Source: Polynucleobacter sp. UB-Tiil-W10
GTDB lineage: Bacteria > Pseudomonadota > Gammaproteobacteria > Burkholderiales > Burkholderiaceae
Reading direction: 5' to 3'
Assembly: GCF_018881605.1 (NCBI RefSeq)
Contig: NZ_JACVPZ010000001.1
Coordinates: forward strand, 1,302,001 to 1,366,000
Length of the DNA stretch: 64,000 nt
Shown: piece by piece, positions 54,061 through 62,145 of the stretch
How the letters are laid out: every line of letters starts with the position of its first letter
Position numbering within the stretch: position 1 is the stretch's first letter
Made by a program: the position numbers and the translations under genes
Notes under the pieces: generated by a model
The model's input: only the letters and a program-made list of their open reading frames with translations
Database searches by the model: none
Told to the model about the DNA's origin: nothing

Positions 54061-55344
54061 ATGAAACAATTTAGCGCATCACGCCGTATCTTTTCAGTGC
54101 TCGCTGTTGCTATGTTATCGGGTGCACCAATGCTGTCGATGGCACAAAATGCCACTAAATTTAATGACTATGGATGGCCAGAGGGCGCTGATGAAAAGGT
54201 TTCTGCTAAGTCTGTGGCCTGGCTCAAAGAAAAAGGTTGGTGGCCATTACAGATCGCATTTCAGCCGCCTTGGTCAGGTCAAAATACGATTAACTTGGTA
54301 ATGGACAAAAAAGGCCTCTTGGCCAAGCGTGGTATTGAATCTAAGTTACAGGCATTTCCATCTGGTCCAGCCATTAACGAGGTAATTATCTCTGGACGAT
54401 TCCAGTTTGGTAATGGTGGTAATTTCCCATTCACCTCATTAATTGATAAAAATATTCCCGTTAAGACCATTGCGGTGATTAATACCAATTTGATGCATGC
54501 AGTTTTGGTGCCATTAGATTCCAAAATTAAGTCCTTTAAAGACTTCAAGGGGTCGAATCCTCCGGCAACCATTGGTATTGTGACTGGCTCCTCTGCGGAG
54601 TTCTATATTCAGGCTGCTGCAAAAGCGAATGGCATTGAGATTGGCAAAGACATCATCTTAAAAAATATGCCTCCAGGTGAGCAAATGGCAATGCCAAAAG
54701 GGATTGATGCTGTAGTGCCTTGGGACCCAACCCCATCCATCATGTCTAAAGAGCGCAAAAACGCAAGAATTATTAGCGATAGTTACCCCTATAACATTTA
54801 TGAGGGTACCTTCTATGTGCGTCAAGAGGTGATTGATAATGCGCCAGATGTAGTGCAAGCATTTACTGATGCAATTGCTGAAGCGACACTGTGGATTAGA
54901 AAGAATCCAGATGCTGCAGTGGACGTCATGCAAGAAGATCCTAACTTGAAGAACTACTCCAAGGAAATCTTACGTCAACAAATCTCTGCTTATAACCTCT
55001 TGTATAAGCCAAATTACATCTATCCAATTCCAGTGTTCTGGGGTCGCGCTAATGAGCCAATTTATACATGGCTTTATGAGAACAAGCGTATTCAGAACAA
55101 GTTAACAGGTATTGATTTTGCTCGTGCGGTGGATACACGCTTTATGGATAAAACTTTCGAAAAGTTGGGTTGGGCAACAATTACTCGCCCACCATTCTTG
55201 CCGGCTAACTGGTCTGCACCGATGGATAAAACACCATATCCAAACTATATGAATCCATTAAACACCACCACACCTCAGGCCTTTCCGGAAAAAGGCGATC
55301 TGACTAGAGATTGGTCTTTTGATGGTAAGGTTTACAAAAAATAA
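54061..55344 (+). CDS. ABC transporter substrate-binding protein, Ssu/Tau/Nrt superfamily
   Basis: Periplasmic binding protein of 427 residues, about 80-100 longer than typical SsuA/TauA. A signal peptide (MKQFSASRRIFSVLAVAML...) ends near LSMAQ. The NMT1/SsuA-like domain begins with LQIAFQPPW; IIDKN-like, GIVTGSSAEFYIQAAAK and DAVVPWDPTPSIMSKE are the family parts. The extra length is a Trp/Pro-rich segment after about 300. It belongs to a complete importer with the next two genes. Context suggests an organosulfonate ligand. Confidence 0.86.
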   Translation: MKQFSASRRIFSVLAVAMLSGAPMLSMAQNATKFNDYGWPEGADEKVSAKSVAWLKEKGWWPLQIAFQPPWSGQNTINLVMDKKGLLAKRGIESKLQAFPSGPAINEVIISGRFQFGNGGNFPFTSLIDKNIPVKTIAVINTNLMHAVLVPLDSKIKSFKDFKGSNPPATIGIVTGSSAEFYIQAAAKANGIEIGKDIILKNMPPGEQMAMPKGIDAVVPWDPTPSIMSKERKNARIISDSYPYNIYEGTFYVRQEVIDNAPDVVQAFTDAIAEATLWIRKNPDAAVDVMQEDPNLKNYSKEILRQQISAYNLLYKPNYIYPIPVFWGRANEPIYTWLYENKRIQNKLTGIDFARAVDTRFMDKTFEKLGWATITRPPFLPANWSAPMDKTPYPNYMNPLNTTTPQAFPEKGDLTRDWSFDGKVYKK

Positions 55345-55350
55345 AGCACT

Positions 55351-56124
55351 ATGCCAATACTTAATTTTTTCAAGCAATTTCGTCGCCTAGCTTTATTAGT
55401 CATTTTGCTTGCTGCCTGGGAATATGCCAGTCGGTTTATTTTGGATAAAACAGAAGCCACTTTGTTGCCACCTCCTTCGGGAGTGGCGCTAGGCGGTTTT
55501 GAATTAATGAAATCCGGAGAGATCTGGAAGCATCTGTTTGATAGTTTATCCAGAGAGTTTGTCGCATTTTGCTATGCCTCTGTCGCTATTCCTTTGGGAA
55601 TAGTGATGGGGTGTTTTAAATGGGTGAATGAGCAGGTTGATCCAATCGTAGAAATATTGCGACCCATTCCACCAATAGCTTGGATTCCGTTGAGTATTTT
55701 ATGGTTTGGTGTGGGTAATATTCAAAACCAATTTATTATTTTCTTGGGAATCTTCTTCCCAATCCTCTTGAATACGATTGATGCGGTAAAGAATGTCGAG
55801 CCAAACCTGATTAGAGCGGCACGCTGTTTGGGTGCTGGTTCTTGGGGTGTGATTACTCGCGTTGTTTTGCGCGCAGCACTCCCGCAGATCGTTACTGGTA
55901 TCCGTATTGGTCTTGGGGTAGGTTGGATGGCTTTAGTGGCGGCTGAATTGGTTGGCGCTAACTCCGGTCTTGGTTTCTTAATTAATGACGCGCGCACTGT
56001 TCTTAGAACGGATTACATTTTGGTTGGTATGTTAGCCATTGGATTAATTGGCCTATTCTTAGACAGATTGATTCGATTCACGGCGCAAAAACTCATGCCA
56101 TGGTCTAGAGCGCTGAATGCGTAA
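55351..56124 (+). CDS. ABC transporter permease, SsuC/TauC family
   Basis: Inner-membrane permease of 257 residues with about six hydrophobic helices. The EAA-loop, which contacts the ATPase, is in AARCLGAGSWGVITRVVLRAALPQIVTG (about 161-188). PPIAWIPLSILWFG is typical of the Ssu/Tau/Nrt group. It starts 6 bases after the binding-protein gene. Confidence 0.9.
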   Translation: MPILNFFKQFRRLALLVILLAAWEYASRFILDKTEATLLPPPSGVALGGFELMKSGEIWKHLFDSLSREFVAFCYASVAIPLGIVMGCFKWVNEQVDPIVEILRPIPPIAWIPLSILWFGVGNIQNQFIIFLGIFFPILLNTIDAVKNVEPNLIRAARCLGAGSWGVITRVVLRAALPQIVTGIRIGLGVGWMALVAAELVGANSGLGFLINDARTVLRTDYILVGMLAIGLIGLFLDRLIRFTAQKLMPWSRALNA

Positions 56125-56165
56125 GCAGTATTGTTAATCGACTAATTATTCAAACAGATAATTCA

Positions 56166-56942
56166 ATGCAAGCACTTAAAGTAGAGCACGTCCGAAAAAT
56201 TTATCCTTCGATGAATGCCAAGGAGCAAGAAGTTTTGGCAATCGACGATATCTCTTTAGAGGTTAGCAAGAATGAGTTTTGCTCAATCTTGGGACATAGC
56301 GGCTGTGGCAAAACCACATTGTTAAATTTAATTGCTGGCTTTGAGGTCCCGACAGCTGGGCGTATCGAATGCGCTGGGAAAGTGGTTGAGGGTCCTGGTG
56401 CAGATCGTTCCATGGTTTTTCAGGACTACGCTCTCTTTCCTTGGTTGACTGTATATGACAACATTGCATTTGGTTTAAAAATCAAAGGCATTAGCGCTAC
56501 AGAAATTAATCAAATCGTGACTCGTTTTGCATCTTTGGTGGGACTCAGTCAATTTACCAATCACTATCCCCATCAACTTTCTGGCGGCATGCGTCAACGC
56601 GTGTCGATTGCAAGAGCTTTAGTCGTAGATCCAACGGTCCTTTTAATGGACGAACCCTTTGCTGCCTTGGATGCTCAAAATCGCGCGATGATGCAAGCTG
56701 AAATGATTCGGATTTTGAATGAGGAAAGTAAAACTGTTGTGCTGGTAACGCACAGTATTGAAGAAGCCATCAACCTCTCGGATGTTATCGTTGTGATGAC
56801 GCGTCGCCCAGGAAGAGTCAAAGAGATTATTCGGGTTCCGGAGCCTCGGAGAATGGTTGAGGATACGCCTGCTTATTTAGAAATCCGCCGTCAAATTCGC
56901 GATCTGATTGCTGGCGAACATGATGTCAGTGAGGTAGTTTGA
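56166..56942 (+). CDS. ABC transporter ATPase, SsuB/TauB family
   Basis: Nucleotide-binding subunit of 258 residues. Walker A GHSGCGKTT (about 43-51), Q-loop FQDYALFPW, signature LSGGMRQR (about 139-146), Walker B VLLMDEPFAALD (about 158-169) and the H-switch VTHSIEEA. It energises the preceding permease. Its stop overlaps a TTG start of the TauE/SafE gene. Confidence 0.93.
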   Translation: MQALKVEHVRKIYPSMNAKEQEVLAIDDISLEVSKNEFCSILGHSGCGKTTLLNLIAGFEVPTAGRIECAGKVVEGPGADRSMVFQDYALFPWLTVYDNIAFGLKIKGISATEINQIVTRFASLVGLSQFTNHYPHQLSGGMRQRVSIARALVVDPTVLLMDEPFAALDAQNRAMMQAEMIRILNEESKTVVLVTHSIEEAINLSDVIVVMTRRPGRVKEIIRVPEPRRMVEDTPAYLEIRRQIRDLIAGEHDVSEVV

Positions 56943-57697
56943 TTCTTGAAAACCTAGCCCCTATTAGCTTATTGCTAGTCGCGGCAGTTTTTGGTGGATT
57001 CATTAGAAGGTTGAGCGGGTTTGGTGGGGCGCTCATTATGACGCCTCTTCTAATGTGGGTTTTTCCGATCCCATTCCTAATTCCAATCGTAATGTGCTCC
57101 GAAGTTTTTGGTGGCGCCTTGCTTTCTCGGCAATGGAAAGTGCATCAACTAGATCGGCCTCGTCTTTTACTCATGTTGTTTTTTTCGGCAGTCTTTCTGC
57201 CTTTAGGTATTTGGTTGGGAGGATTTATTCCGCTAGACATACTCAAAACAGCTACAAGTACAGTCATTCTTTTTTTTGCAAGCTACTTGCTGCTCAAGCC
57301 TAACGTGCAATTAAATAGCTCTAGAACTTTAGATGGCTTAGCTGGCGGCTTATCAGGTTTGTTGTTAGGGGCATGTGGAATTGGTGGGCCTCCAGCTGCT
57401 TTGTACCTGAACTCAACCAATCAAGCATTCGAGCGAACCCGTTCTTTGTTATCCCATTTCGTTTCTGGCATATCTTTATTTGCTATCGTTGCCGCAAGTG
57501 TGATGGGTGGAGGTATTGGTTGGCTCAGTTACCTTATATTTGCTATTCCAGCATATTGGCTGGGCTTAAGGCTTGCCAAGGCAGTCTTGGAGGCTCATGC
57601 CGTTTCAGATGGCGCCTTAAAAAGGCTTTGTTTAATGCTGCTGATGGCAAATGCAGGCTTTAATCTGCTAATTCTTCTTATATTTAAACAGATATAA
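56939..57697 (+). CDS. TauE/SafE-family exporter (second copy)
   Basis: A 252-residue membrane protein with seven or eight hydrophobic segments and TauE/SafE motifs in FGGFIRRLSGFGGALIMTPLL (about 19-39, in order) and LLGACGIGGPPAALYL (about 141-156). The start is a TTG overlapping the ATPase stop; no better start is visible within the first 20 codons. It ends the ABC operon. As with the copy at 47789, sulfite or a sulfonated intermediate is the expected cargo. Confidence 0.78.
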   Translation: MILENLAPISLLLVAAVFGGFIRRLSGFGGALIMTPLLMWVFPIPFLIPIVMCSEVFGGALLSRQWKVHQLDRPRLLLMLFFSAVFLPLGIWLGGFIPLDILKTATSTVILFFASYLLLKPNVQLNSSRTLDGLAGGLSGLLLGACGIGGPPAALYLNSTNQAFERTRSLLSHFVSGISLFAIVAASVMGGGIGWLSYLIFAIPAYWLGLRLAKAVLEAHAVSDGALKRLCLMLLMANAGFNLLILLIFKQI

Positions 57698-57706
57698 GCA
57701 AATGAA

Positions 57707-57727
57707 ATATATGTTCTTTTCATATAT
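57707..57727. promoter_or_regulatory. AT-rich dyad upstream of a small gene
   Basis: ATATATG (57707-57713) and CATATAT (57721-57727) separated by TTCTTTT, about 70 bases before the 52-codon gene. It resembles the centre of the larger inverted repeat at 58263-58295. Low sequence complexity limits confidence. Confidence 0.3.
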
Positions 57728-57796
57728 AAGAAAACATCCTATTCTCTAGTCTTATTGGTCAGATACGTCTGCATAGATTGGATAAGGGAGTGAGAT

Positions 57797-57955
57797 ATGG
57801 GATACACAGTTGAGAACAAACAAGATGCAGCCGCTCAATCCGTTTTGCTTACAACAGAAAAAAGTTTCGCAGCATCTAATGGCGTTGAAAAATCCGCTAA
57901 CATCCAAGCAAATACTAAAGTCAGTACTGAAGTATATTTTCAGATAGAGGATTAA
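57797..57955 (+). CDS. Small hypothetical protein (52 residues)
   Basis: An unrecognised small gene. The ATG at 57797 follows GGGAGTGAGAT, a good ribosome binding site, and the frame ends at TAA 57953-57955, about 50 bases before a strong terminator. The product is hydrophilic, rich in Ala, Ser, Thr, Asn, Glu and Lys, and has no cysteine, membrane helix or signal peptide. It begins MGYTVENKQDAAAQSVLL and ends TEVYFQIED. The neat package of ribosome site, frame and terminator suggests it is expressed. I propose no function. Confidence 0.5.
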   Translation: MGYTVENKQDAAAQSVLLTTEKSFAASNGVEKSANIQANTKVSTEVYFQIED

Positions 57956-58002
57956 CTGGGATGAGCTGATTTGCTCTGAAGAGAGCTAAATCACAATCAA
58001 AT

Positions 58003-58031
58003 AAAAAAACCGCCACAGAGGCGGTTTTTTT
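58003..58031. terminator. Bidirectional terminator between two small genes
   Basis: Seven A, ACCGCC/GGCGGT stem (58009-58014 and 58020-58025) with loop ACAGA, then a T run. It sits between the convergent small genes at 57797 and 58219 and can serve both. Confidence 0.9.
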
Positions 58032-58054
58032 ATTATCTAAAGAGAGTTGAGTAT

Positions 58055-58219
58055 TTAAGAAAACGAAGTTTCAAACTCAGCTGTTTTAATAGCGTTCATT
58101 AAAAATAGAATTTTGCGTTGAAAGCATTTTCTTTCGGCTACCTTGTCATGGGGTAACTGGTCATGCTCACGCAATAGGCTAATAATAGTCGGGTTGTAAT
58201 GTTCTCTAACAGGTGACAT
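58055..58219 (-). CDS. Small basic hypothetical protein (54 residues)
   Basis: The ATG at 58219 is preceded by AAGGAGTTAAG, one of the strongest ribosome binding sites in the window. The frame of 54 codons ends just before the shared terminator. The product begins MSPVREHYNPTIISLLREHD and is basic, with one Cys in ERKCFQRKILFLMNAI, which could form an amphipathic helix. I do not recognise the family. A promoter with 17-base spacing lies upstream and overlaps a long inverted repeat, so expression is probably regulated. Confidence 0.6.
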   Translation of the reverse strand: MSPVREHYNPTIISLLREHDQLPHDKVAERKCFQRKILFLMNAIKTAEFETSFS

Positions 58220-58251
58220 CTTAACTCCTTGAAACTGTTCTCGTTAGAGAT

Positions 58252-58280
58252 ACTGTATCAAGATCGTTATATATTCACAA
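58252..58280 (-). promoter_or_regulatory. Probable promoter of the 54-residue gene
   Basis: On the minus strand TTGTGA (58280-58275) and TACAGT (58257-58252) are separated by 17 bases, placing the start about 25 bases before the ATG at 58219. The -35 element lies in the loop and one arm of the inverted repeat 58263-58295. Confidence 0.5.
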
Positions 58281-58295
58281 GGAATATATAACGAT
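58263..58295. repeat. Perfect 14-base inverted repeat, candidate operator
   Basis: The 14-base arm at 58263-58276 (starting ATCGTTATAT) is perfectly repeated in inverse at 58282-58295, with loop ACAAG. No T-tract follows a GC stem, so it is not a terminator. It overlaps the predicted promoter of the small minus-strand gene, as an operator would. It also lies about 35 bases beyond the 3' end of fpr. Confidence 0.7.
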
Positions 58296-58330
58296 AACTA
58301 AACTACTTTTGGGTATATCAAATCTGAAGC

Positions 58331-59107
58331 TTACTTCTCTACGAAGGCACGTTCAAATACATAATCTCCAAGTTGGCCTAGGCTTGGGGATACCTTAAAG
58401 CCTTTAGCATCAAGCATCTCAGCGGTTTCTTTGAGCATGGAAGGACTGCCGCAGATCATGGCTCTATCGACTGCTGGGTCTAACGGAGGTAGGCCGATAT
58501 CTTTAAATAGCTGACCAGATTCAATGGCTGTAGTTAAGCGCCCTGTATGTTTAAACGCCTCCCTAGTAACCGTTGGGTAGTAGATAAGCTTTTCACGAAT
58601 CAGTTCGCCAAGGTACTCATCTTGAGTTAGCTCATTCTTGATGTAATCACCATAGGCGAGCTCACTCACAAGACGAACGCCATGAATAAGAACCACTTTC
58701 TCAAACTTGTCATAGGTTTCTGGGTCGCGAATAATGCTCATAAATGGCGCAAGTCCCGTTCCGGTGCTGAAAAGGTATAGATGTTTTCCAGGGTTCAAAT
58801 CGTCGATCACCAAAGTGCCAACGGATTTCTCGCTAACGAGGATGGGATCGCCCACCTGAATTTTTTGTAAGCGTGAGGTGAGTGGACCGTCCTGAACTTT
58901 AATACTTAAAAATTCCAAATGTTCTTGATAGTTCGGGCTAGCAACGCTATAGGCTCTTACTAGTGGTTTACCTTCAACCTCAAGACCAATCATCAAAAAG
59001 TGACCGCTACGAAAGCGCAGGCCTTTATTGCGGGTAGTGGTGAAGCTAAAAAGCGTGTCATTCCAATGGTGAACGGTAAGAACAGTTTCAGTGTTGTAGG
59101 CTGCCAT
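58331..59107 (-). CDS. fpr: Ferredoxin/flavodoxin-NADP+ reductase
   Basis: FAD enzyme of 258 residues moving electrons between NADPH and ferredoxin or flavodoxin. FAD motif RAYSVASP (about 51-58), NADP motifs GTGLAPFMSI (about 116-125) and MICGSPSMLKE (about 217-227), and the C-terminal FERAFVEK typical of the bacterial subclass I enzymes. It stands alone. The isc ferredoxin or RnfB-like protein are possible partners. Confidence 0.95.
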   Translation of the reverse strand: MAAYNTETVLTVHHWNDTLFSFTTTRNKGLRFRSGHFLMIGLEVEGKPLVRAYSVASPNYQEHLEFLSIKVQDGPLTSRLQKIQVGDPILVSEKSVGTLVIDDLNPGKHLYLFSTGTGLAPFMSIIRDPETYDKFEKVVLIHGVRLVSELAYGDYIKNELTQDEYLGELIREKLIYYPTVTREAFKHTGRLTTAIESGQLFKDIGLPPLDPAVDRAMICGSPSMLKETAEMLDAKGFKVSPSLGQLGDYVFERAFVEK

Positions 59108-59277
59108 AAATACTTAATCTTGTTGAGGTTGTCTAAACCTCAATTATCCTCAATCTTGGGTAACTGCAGGGGGTATCCAGGCCTCAATGAGCAATTAACT
59201 TCTTATAAGTAATGGACTTTTGGTTATAAAAGCCTGAGTTTAGGGTTCTTGGAAGCTGATCTCGCTATCATCTAGGG

Positions 59278-59763
59278 ATGAGTCGTGCCCAATATCTATC
59301 GATTTCTTTATTCACCCTGAGTTTGGTGGTCTTTGCCGTTTTGCTCCAGCAATTTGGCTATCGGGGAGTCTCTTTTCTGCCATGCCCTTTATGTATCTTG
59401 CAGAGAATTGGCTATCTTGGAATTGCTATCAGCTGTTTTTTAGCGGCAGGGATATCTCCTCTAAAAAAACTGTTCCACATTCTGGCGGCATTATCAGCGG
59501 GGTTTGGCGCCATCATTGCCGGTAAGCAGGTCTGGTTGCTATCTCACCCAGAGTCTTCTTGTGGGATTGATCCCTTAGAGGTTTGGATTAATCAATTTCA
59601 ATTGGTGCGGGATTTGCCTTGGTTGTTTAAGGCGGATGGACTTTGTTCGGCTAAGTTGCCCGCTATTGTTGGATTGCAAGTTCCAGAATGGTCATTACTT
59701 TGGTTTTGCGTCTTACTACTTTTATTCGCCCTAACATTTTTTAAAAATGCAAAAGCGATATAG
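59278..59763 (+). CDS. dsbB: Disulfide bond formation protein DsbB
   Basis: Four-helix membrane protein of 161 residues that reoxidises DsbA with quinone. The first cysteine pair is in LPCPLCILQRIGY (CPLC, about 38-41); the second pair is Cys in SSCGID (about 93) and GLCSAK (about 121). Length and helix pattern fit DsbB. The start is the ATG at 59278. It is followed after about 60 bases by ackA. Confidence 0.93.
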   Translation: MSRAQYLSISLFTLSLVVFAVLLQQFGYRGVSFLPCPLCILQRIGYLGIAISCFLAAGISPLKKLFHILAALSAGFGAIIAGKQVWLLSHPESSCGIDPLEVWINQFQLVRDLPWLFKADGLCSAKLPAIVGLQVPEWSLLWFCVLLLLFALTFFKNAKAI

Positions 59764-59820
59764 TGGGCCCACTGTTTATCGCCTAATTTATTGGCTTCAT
59801 AAAACATACTTCATATTCTT

Positions 59821-61005
59821 ATGGCAATTCTGACTGTTAACGCTGGCTCTTCATCTCTCAAGTTTTCAATTTATCCAACCCTTGATGGGTCAGTGCTACC
59901 TTCAGTACTCTCTGGTAGTTTTGAAGGTCTTGAGCCCGGTGGAAAGACAGAGCTCCGTTACGCCTATAAGGGAGCGGAACATGCAGAGCATTTTGAAGAT
60001 GTAGACCAAGACCCTTTTATTGCTGCCTTGCTGCATCTGAAAGAATTGTTGCTAGGAATCAAAGGGCTGCCTGCCATACGAGCAGTGTCCCATCGGATTG
60101 TTCATGGCGGCTCCGAGTTTTTTCAGCCCATCGTTTCTACTGATGCTATTTTGGAAAAATTATCGGCGATGAGCGCTTTGGCACCGCTTCATCAGCCCCA
60201 CAGCTTAGATGGCGTGAGGGCCTTTTCTCAGGTATTCCCAGGCATCCCCCAAGTGCTTTGTTTTGATACTGCCTTTCATAAAACCATGAGCGCTCTTGAA
60301 ACTTCCTTAGCACTACCTAAGGAGATTACCGATCAAGGAGTGCGGCGCTATGGTTTTCATGGCATCTCATATCAGTACATTATTGGCGACTTAATGGAGA
60401 ACTCTAAGAGGGCGAGAGATAAAGTACTAATGGCCCATCTTGGTAATGGTGCCAGTTTATGTGCTGCTATAGATGGAAAAAGTGTTGCTACTACTATGGG
60501 CTTCTCTGCTTTGGATGGTTTGATGATGGGCACCCGAAGCGGCTCGCTAGATGCTGGTGTATTAATGTATTTGGTCGAGCGTGGATACACTCATGATCGA
60601 CTACAAGATCTTCTCTATAGAAAGAGCGGTTTGCTTGGTGTTTCAACCATCTCTGCTGATATGAGAAAGCTAAGAGCAAGTTCAGATCCTTTGGCCAAAG
60701 AAGCGATTGAGTTATTTATCTATAAGATTATTCGTGAAGGCGGTGCAATGATTGGATGCCTTGGTGGCCTTGATCTCATTTCCTTCAGCGGAGGCATAGG
60801 CGAGCATGACCCCTTTTTAAGGTCGGCAGTATGCAAAAAACTGGCATGGCTTGGGGTCGAGATAGATGAAAAGTTGAATCAAGAAGCAATGCAGAACTTA
60901 ACCTTAAAAATTAGCACCCCACAAAGCCGTGTCGAGGTTTGGGTCGTTCCTACCGACGAGGGCGTAATGACAGCGCAGGAAGCCGTTACCTTGCTTCATA
61001 TTTAA
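59821..61005 (+). CDS. ackA: Acetate kinase
   Basis: ASKHA-fold kinase of 394 residues interconverting acetyl phosphate/ADP and acetate/ATP. NAGSSSLKFSIY (7-18) is the first phosphate loop, FDTAFHKTM (about 148-156) and HGISYQYI are catalytic regions, HLGNGASLCAAIDG (about 206-219) the second, and SFSGGIGEHD the third. It lies apart from pta (about 17 kb away). Acetyl phosphate from Xsc could also be turned into ATP here. Confidence 0.96.
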   Translation: MAILTVNAGSSSLKFSIYPTLDGSVLPSVLSGSFEGLEPGGKTELRYAYKGAEHAEHFEDVDQDPFIAALLHLKELLLGIKGLPAIRAVSHRIVHGGSEFFQPIVSTDAILEKLSAMSALAPLHQPHSLDGVRAFSQVFPGIPQVLCFDTAFHKTMSALETSLALPKEITDQGVRRYGFHGISYQYIIGDLMENSKRARDKVLMAHLGNGASLCAAIDGKSVATTMGFSALDGLMMGTRSGSLDAGVLMYLVERGYTHDRLQDLLYRKSGLLGVSTISADMRKLRASSDPLAKEAIELFIYKIIREGGAMIGCLGGLDLISFSGGIGEHDPFLRSAVCKKLAWLGVEIDEKLNQEAMQNLTLKISTPQSRVEVWVVPTDEGVMTAQEAVTLLHI

Positions 61006-61113
61006 GGTGCCTCTTAATAGGTTTTAGTATTTAGCTAATAACAATCTCATCTTTTACAAGAGCAGCTTTAACCCATAAGATATCTATCAAACTTTTTGTA
61101 TTAAGGAATCCCT

Positions 61114-62085
61114 ATGACTTACTTTGCCGACAACTCCGAAACGATTGGTAAGACACCTCTAGTTCGCTTAAATCGCGTAACGGATGGCGCTAAGGCTACC
61201 GTGCTAGCTAAGATTGAGGGCCGCAATCCCGCTTACTCTGTTAAATGCCGTATCGGTGTCGCCATGATCAATGACGCACAAGAAAAAGGCCTTCTCGGTC
61301 CAAGCAAAGAATTGGTGGAGCCCACAAGCGGTAATACTGGCATTGCTTTGGCGTTCGTGGCAGCTGCTCGCGGTATTCCTCTGACATTGACGATGCCTGA
61401 GACGATGAGTATTGAGCGTCGCAAGTTGCTTACTGCTTTGGGCGCAAAGATTATTTTGACTGAAGGCCCCAAGGGAATGAATGGCGCCGTAGCCAAAGCT
61501 AAAGAAATTGCTGAATCTGATTCTAAATATGTGCTGCTTCAGCAATTTAGCAATCCATCTAATCCAGCGATTCATGAGAAGACTACGGGCCCAGAAATTT
61601 GGGAAGACACCGATGGCAAGATCGATGTGTTTGTTGCTGGTGTTGGAACGGGTGGCACGATTACAGGGGTAGGGCGCTACATCAAGAATGTTCAGAAAAA
61701 AAATATTGAGGTGGTTGCAGTTGAGCCAACTACTAGCCCGGTGATTACACAGAAGTTAAATGGTGAAGAAATTAAACCTGCGCCGCACAAAATCCAAGGT
61801 ATTGGCGCTGGGTTCATTCCGGATAACCTCGATTTATCAGTGGTGGATAGGGTTGAACAGGTAAGCAATGAAGAGGCAATTGAATTTGCACGACGAATCG
61901 CCAAAGAAGAAGGCATTTTGGTGGGCATCTCTTGCGGGGCTGCAGCTGCAGTCGCTGTGCGCCTAGCTAAAAAGCCTGAATACGCAGGTAAAACCATCGT
62001 TGTTGTTCTGCCAGATACGGCTGAGCGTTACTTAAGCTCTGCTTTGTTTGAGGGCGTGTTTGATGAAAAAGGGTTGCCAGCGTAA
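61114..62085 (+). CDS. cysK: Cysteine synthase A
   Basis: O-acetylserine sulfhydrylase of 323 residues. The PLP lysine is in [11 protein letters not shown] (Lys at about 44), and [33 protein letters not shown] and [15 protein letters not shown] are the phosphate and substrate loops. The close match along its length to E. coli CysK favours CysK over CysM. It makes cysteine from sulfide. An AAGGAAT ribosome binding site lies before the ATG. Confidence 0.96.
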   Translation: MTYFADNSETIGKTPLVRLNRVTDGAKATVLAKIEGRNPAYSVKCRIGVAMINDAQEKGLLGPSKELVEPTSGNTGIALAFVAAARGIPLTLTMPETMSIERRKLLTALGAKIILTEGPKGMNGAVAKAKEIAESDSKYVLLQQFSNPSNPAIHEKTTGPEIWEDTDGKIDVFVAGVGTGGTITGVGRYIKNVQKKNIEVVAVEPTTSPVITQKLNGEEIKPAPHKIQGIGAGFIPDNLDLSVVDRVEQVSNEEAIEFARRIAKEEGILVGISCGAAAAVAVRLAKKPEYAGKTIVVVLPDTAERYLSSALFEGVFDEKGLPA

Positions 62086-62102
62086 TTTAAATGCTTGGCA
62101 AT

Positions 62103-62128
62103 AAAAAAGGCACCCTAGGGTGCCTTTT
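62103..62128. terminator. Bidirectional terminator between cysK and lysS
   Basis: A-tract, GGCACCC (62109-62115), TA, GGGTGCC (62118-62124), TTTT. It lies between the convergent genes. Confidence 0.9.
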
Positions 62129-62145
62129 GTTTATTTCGGAAATCG

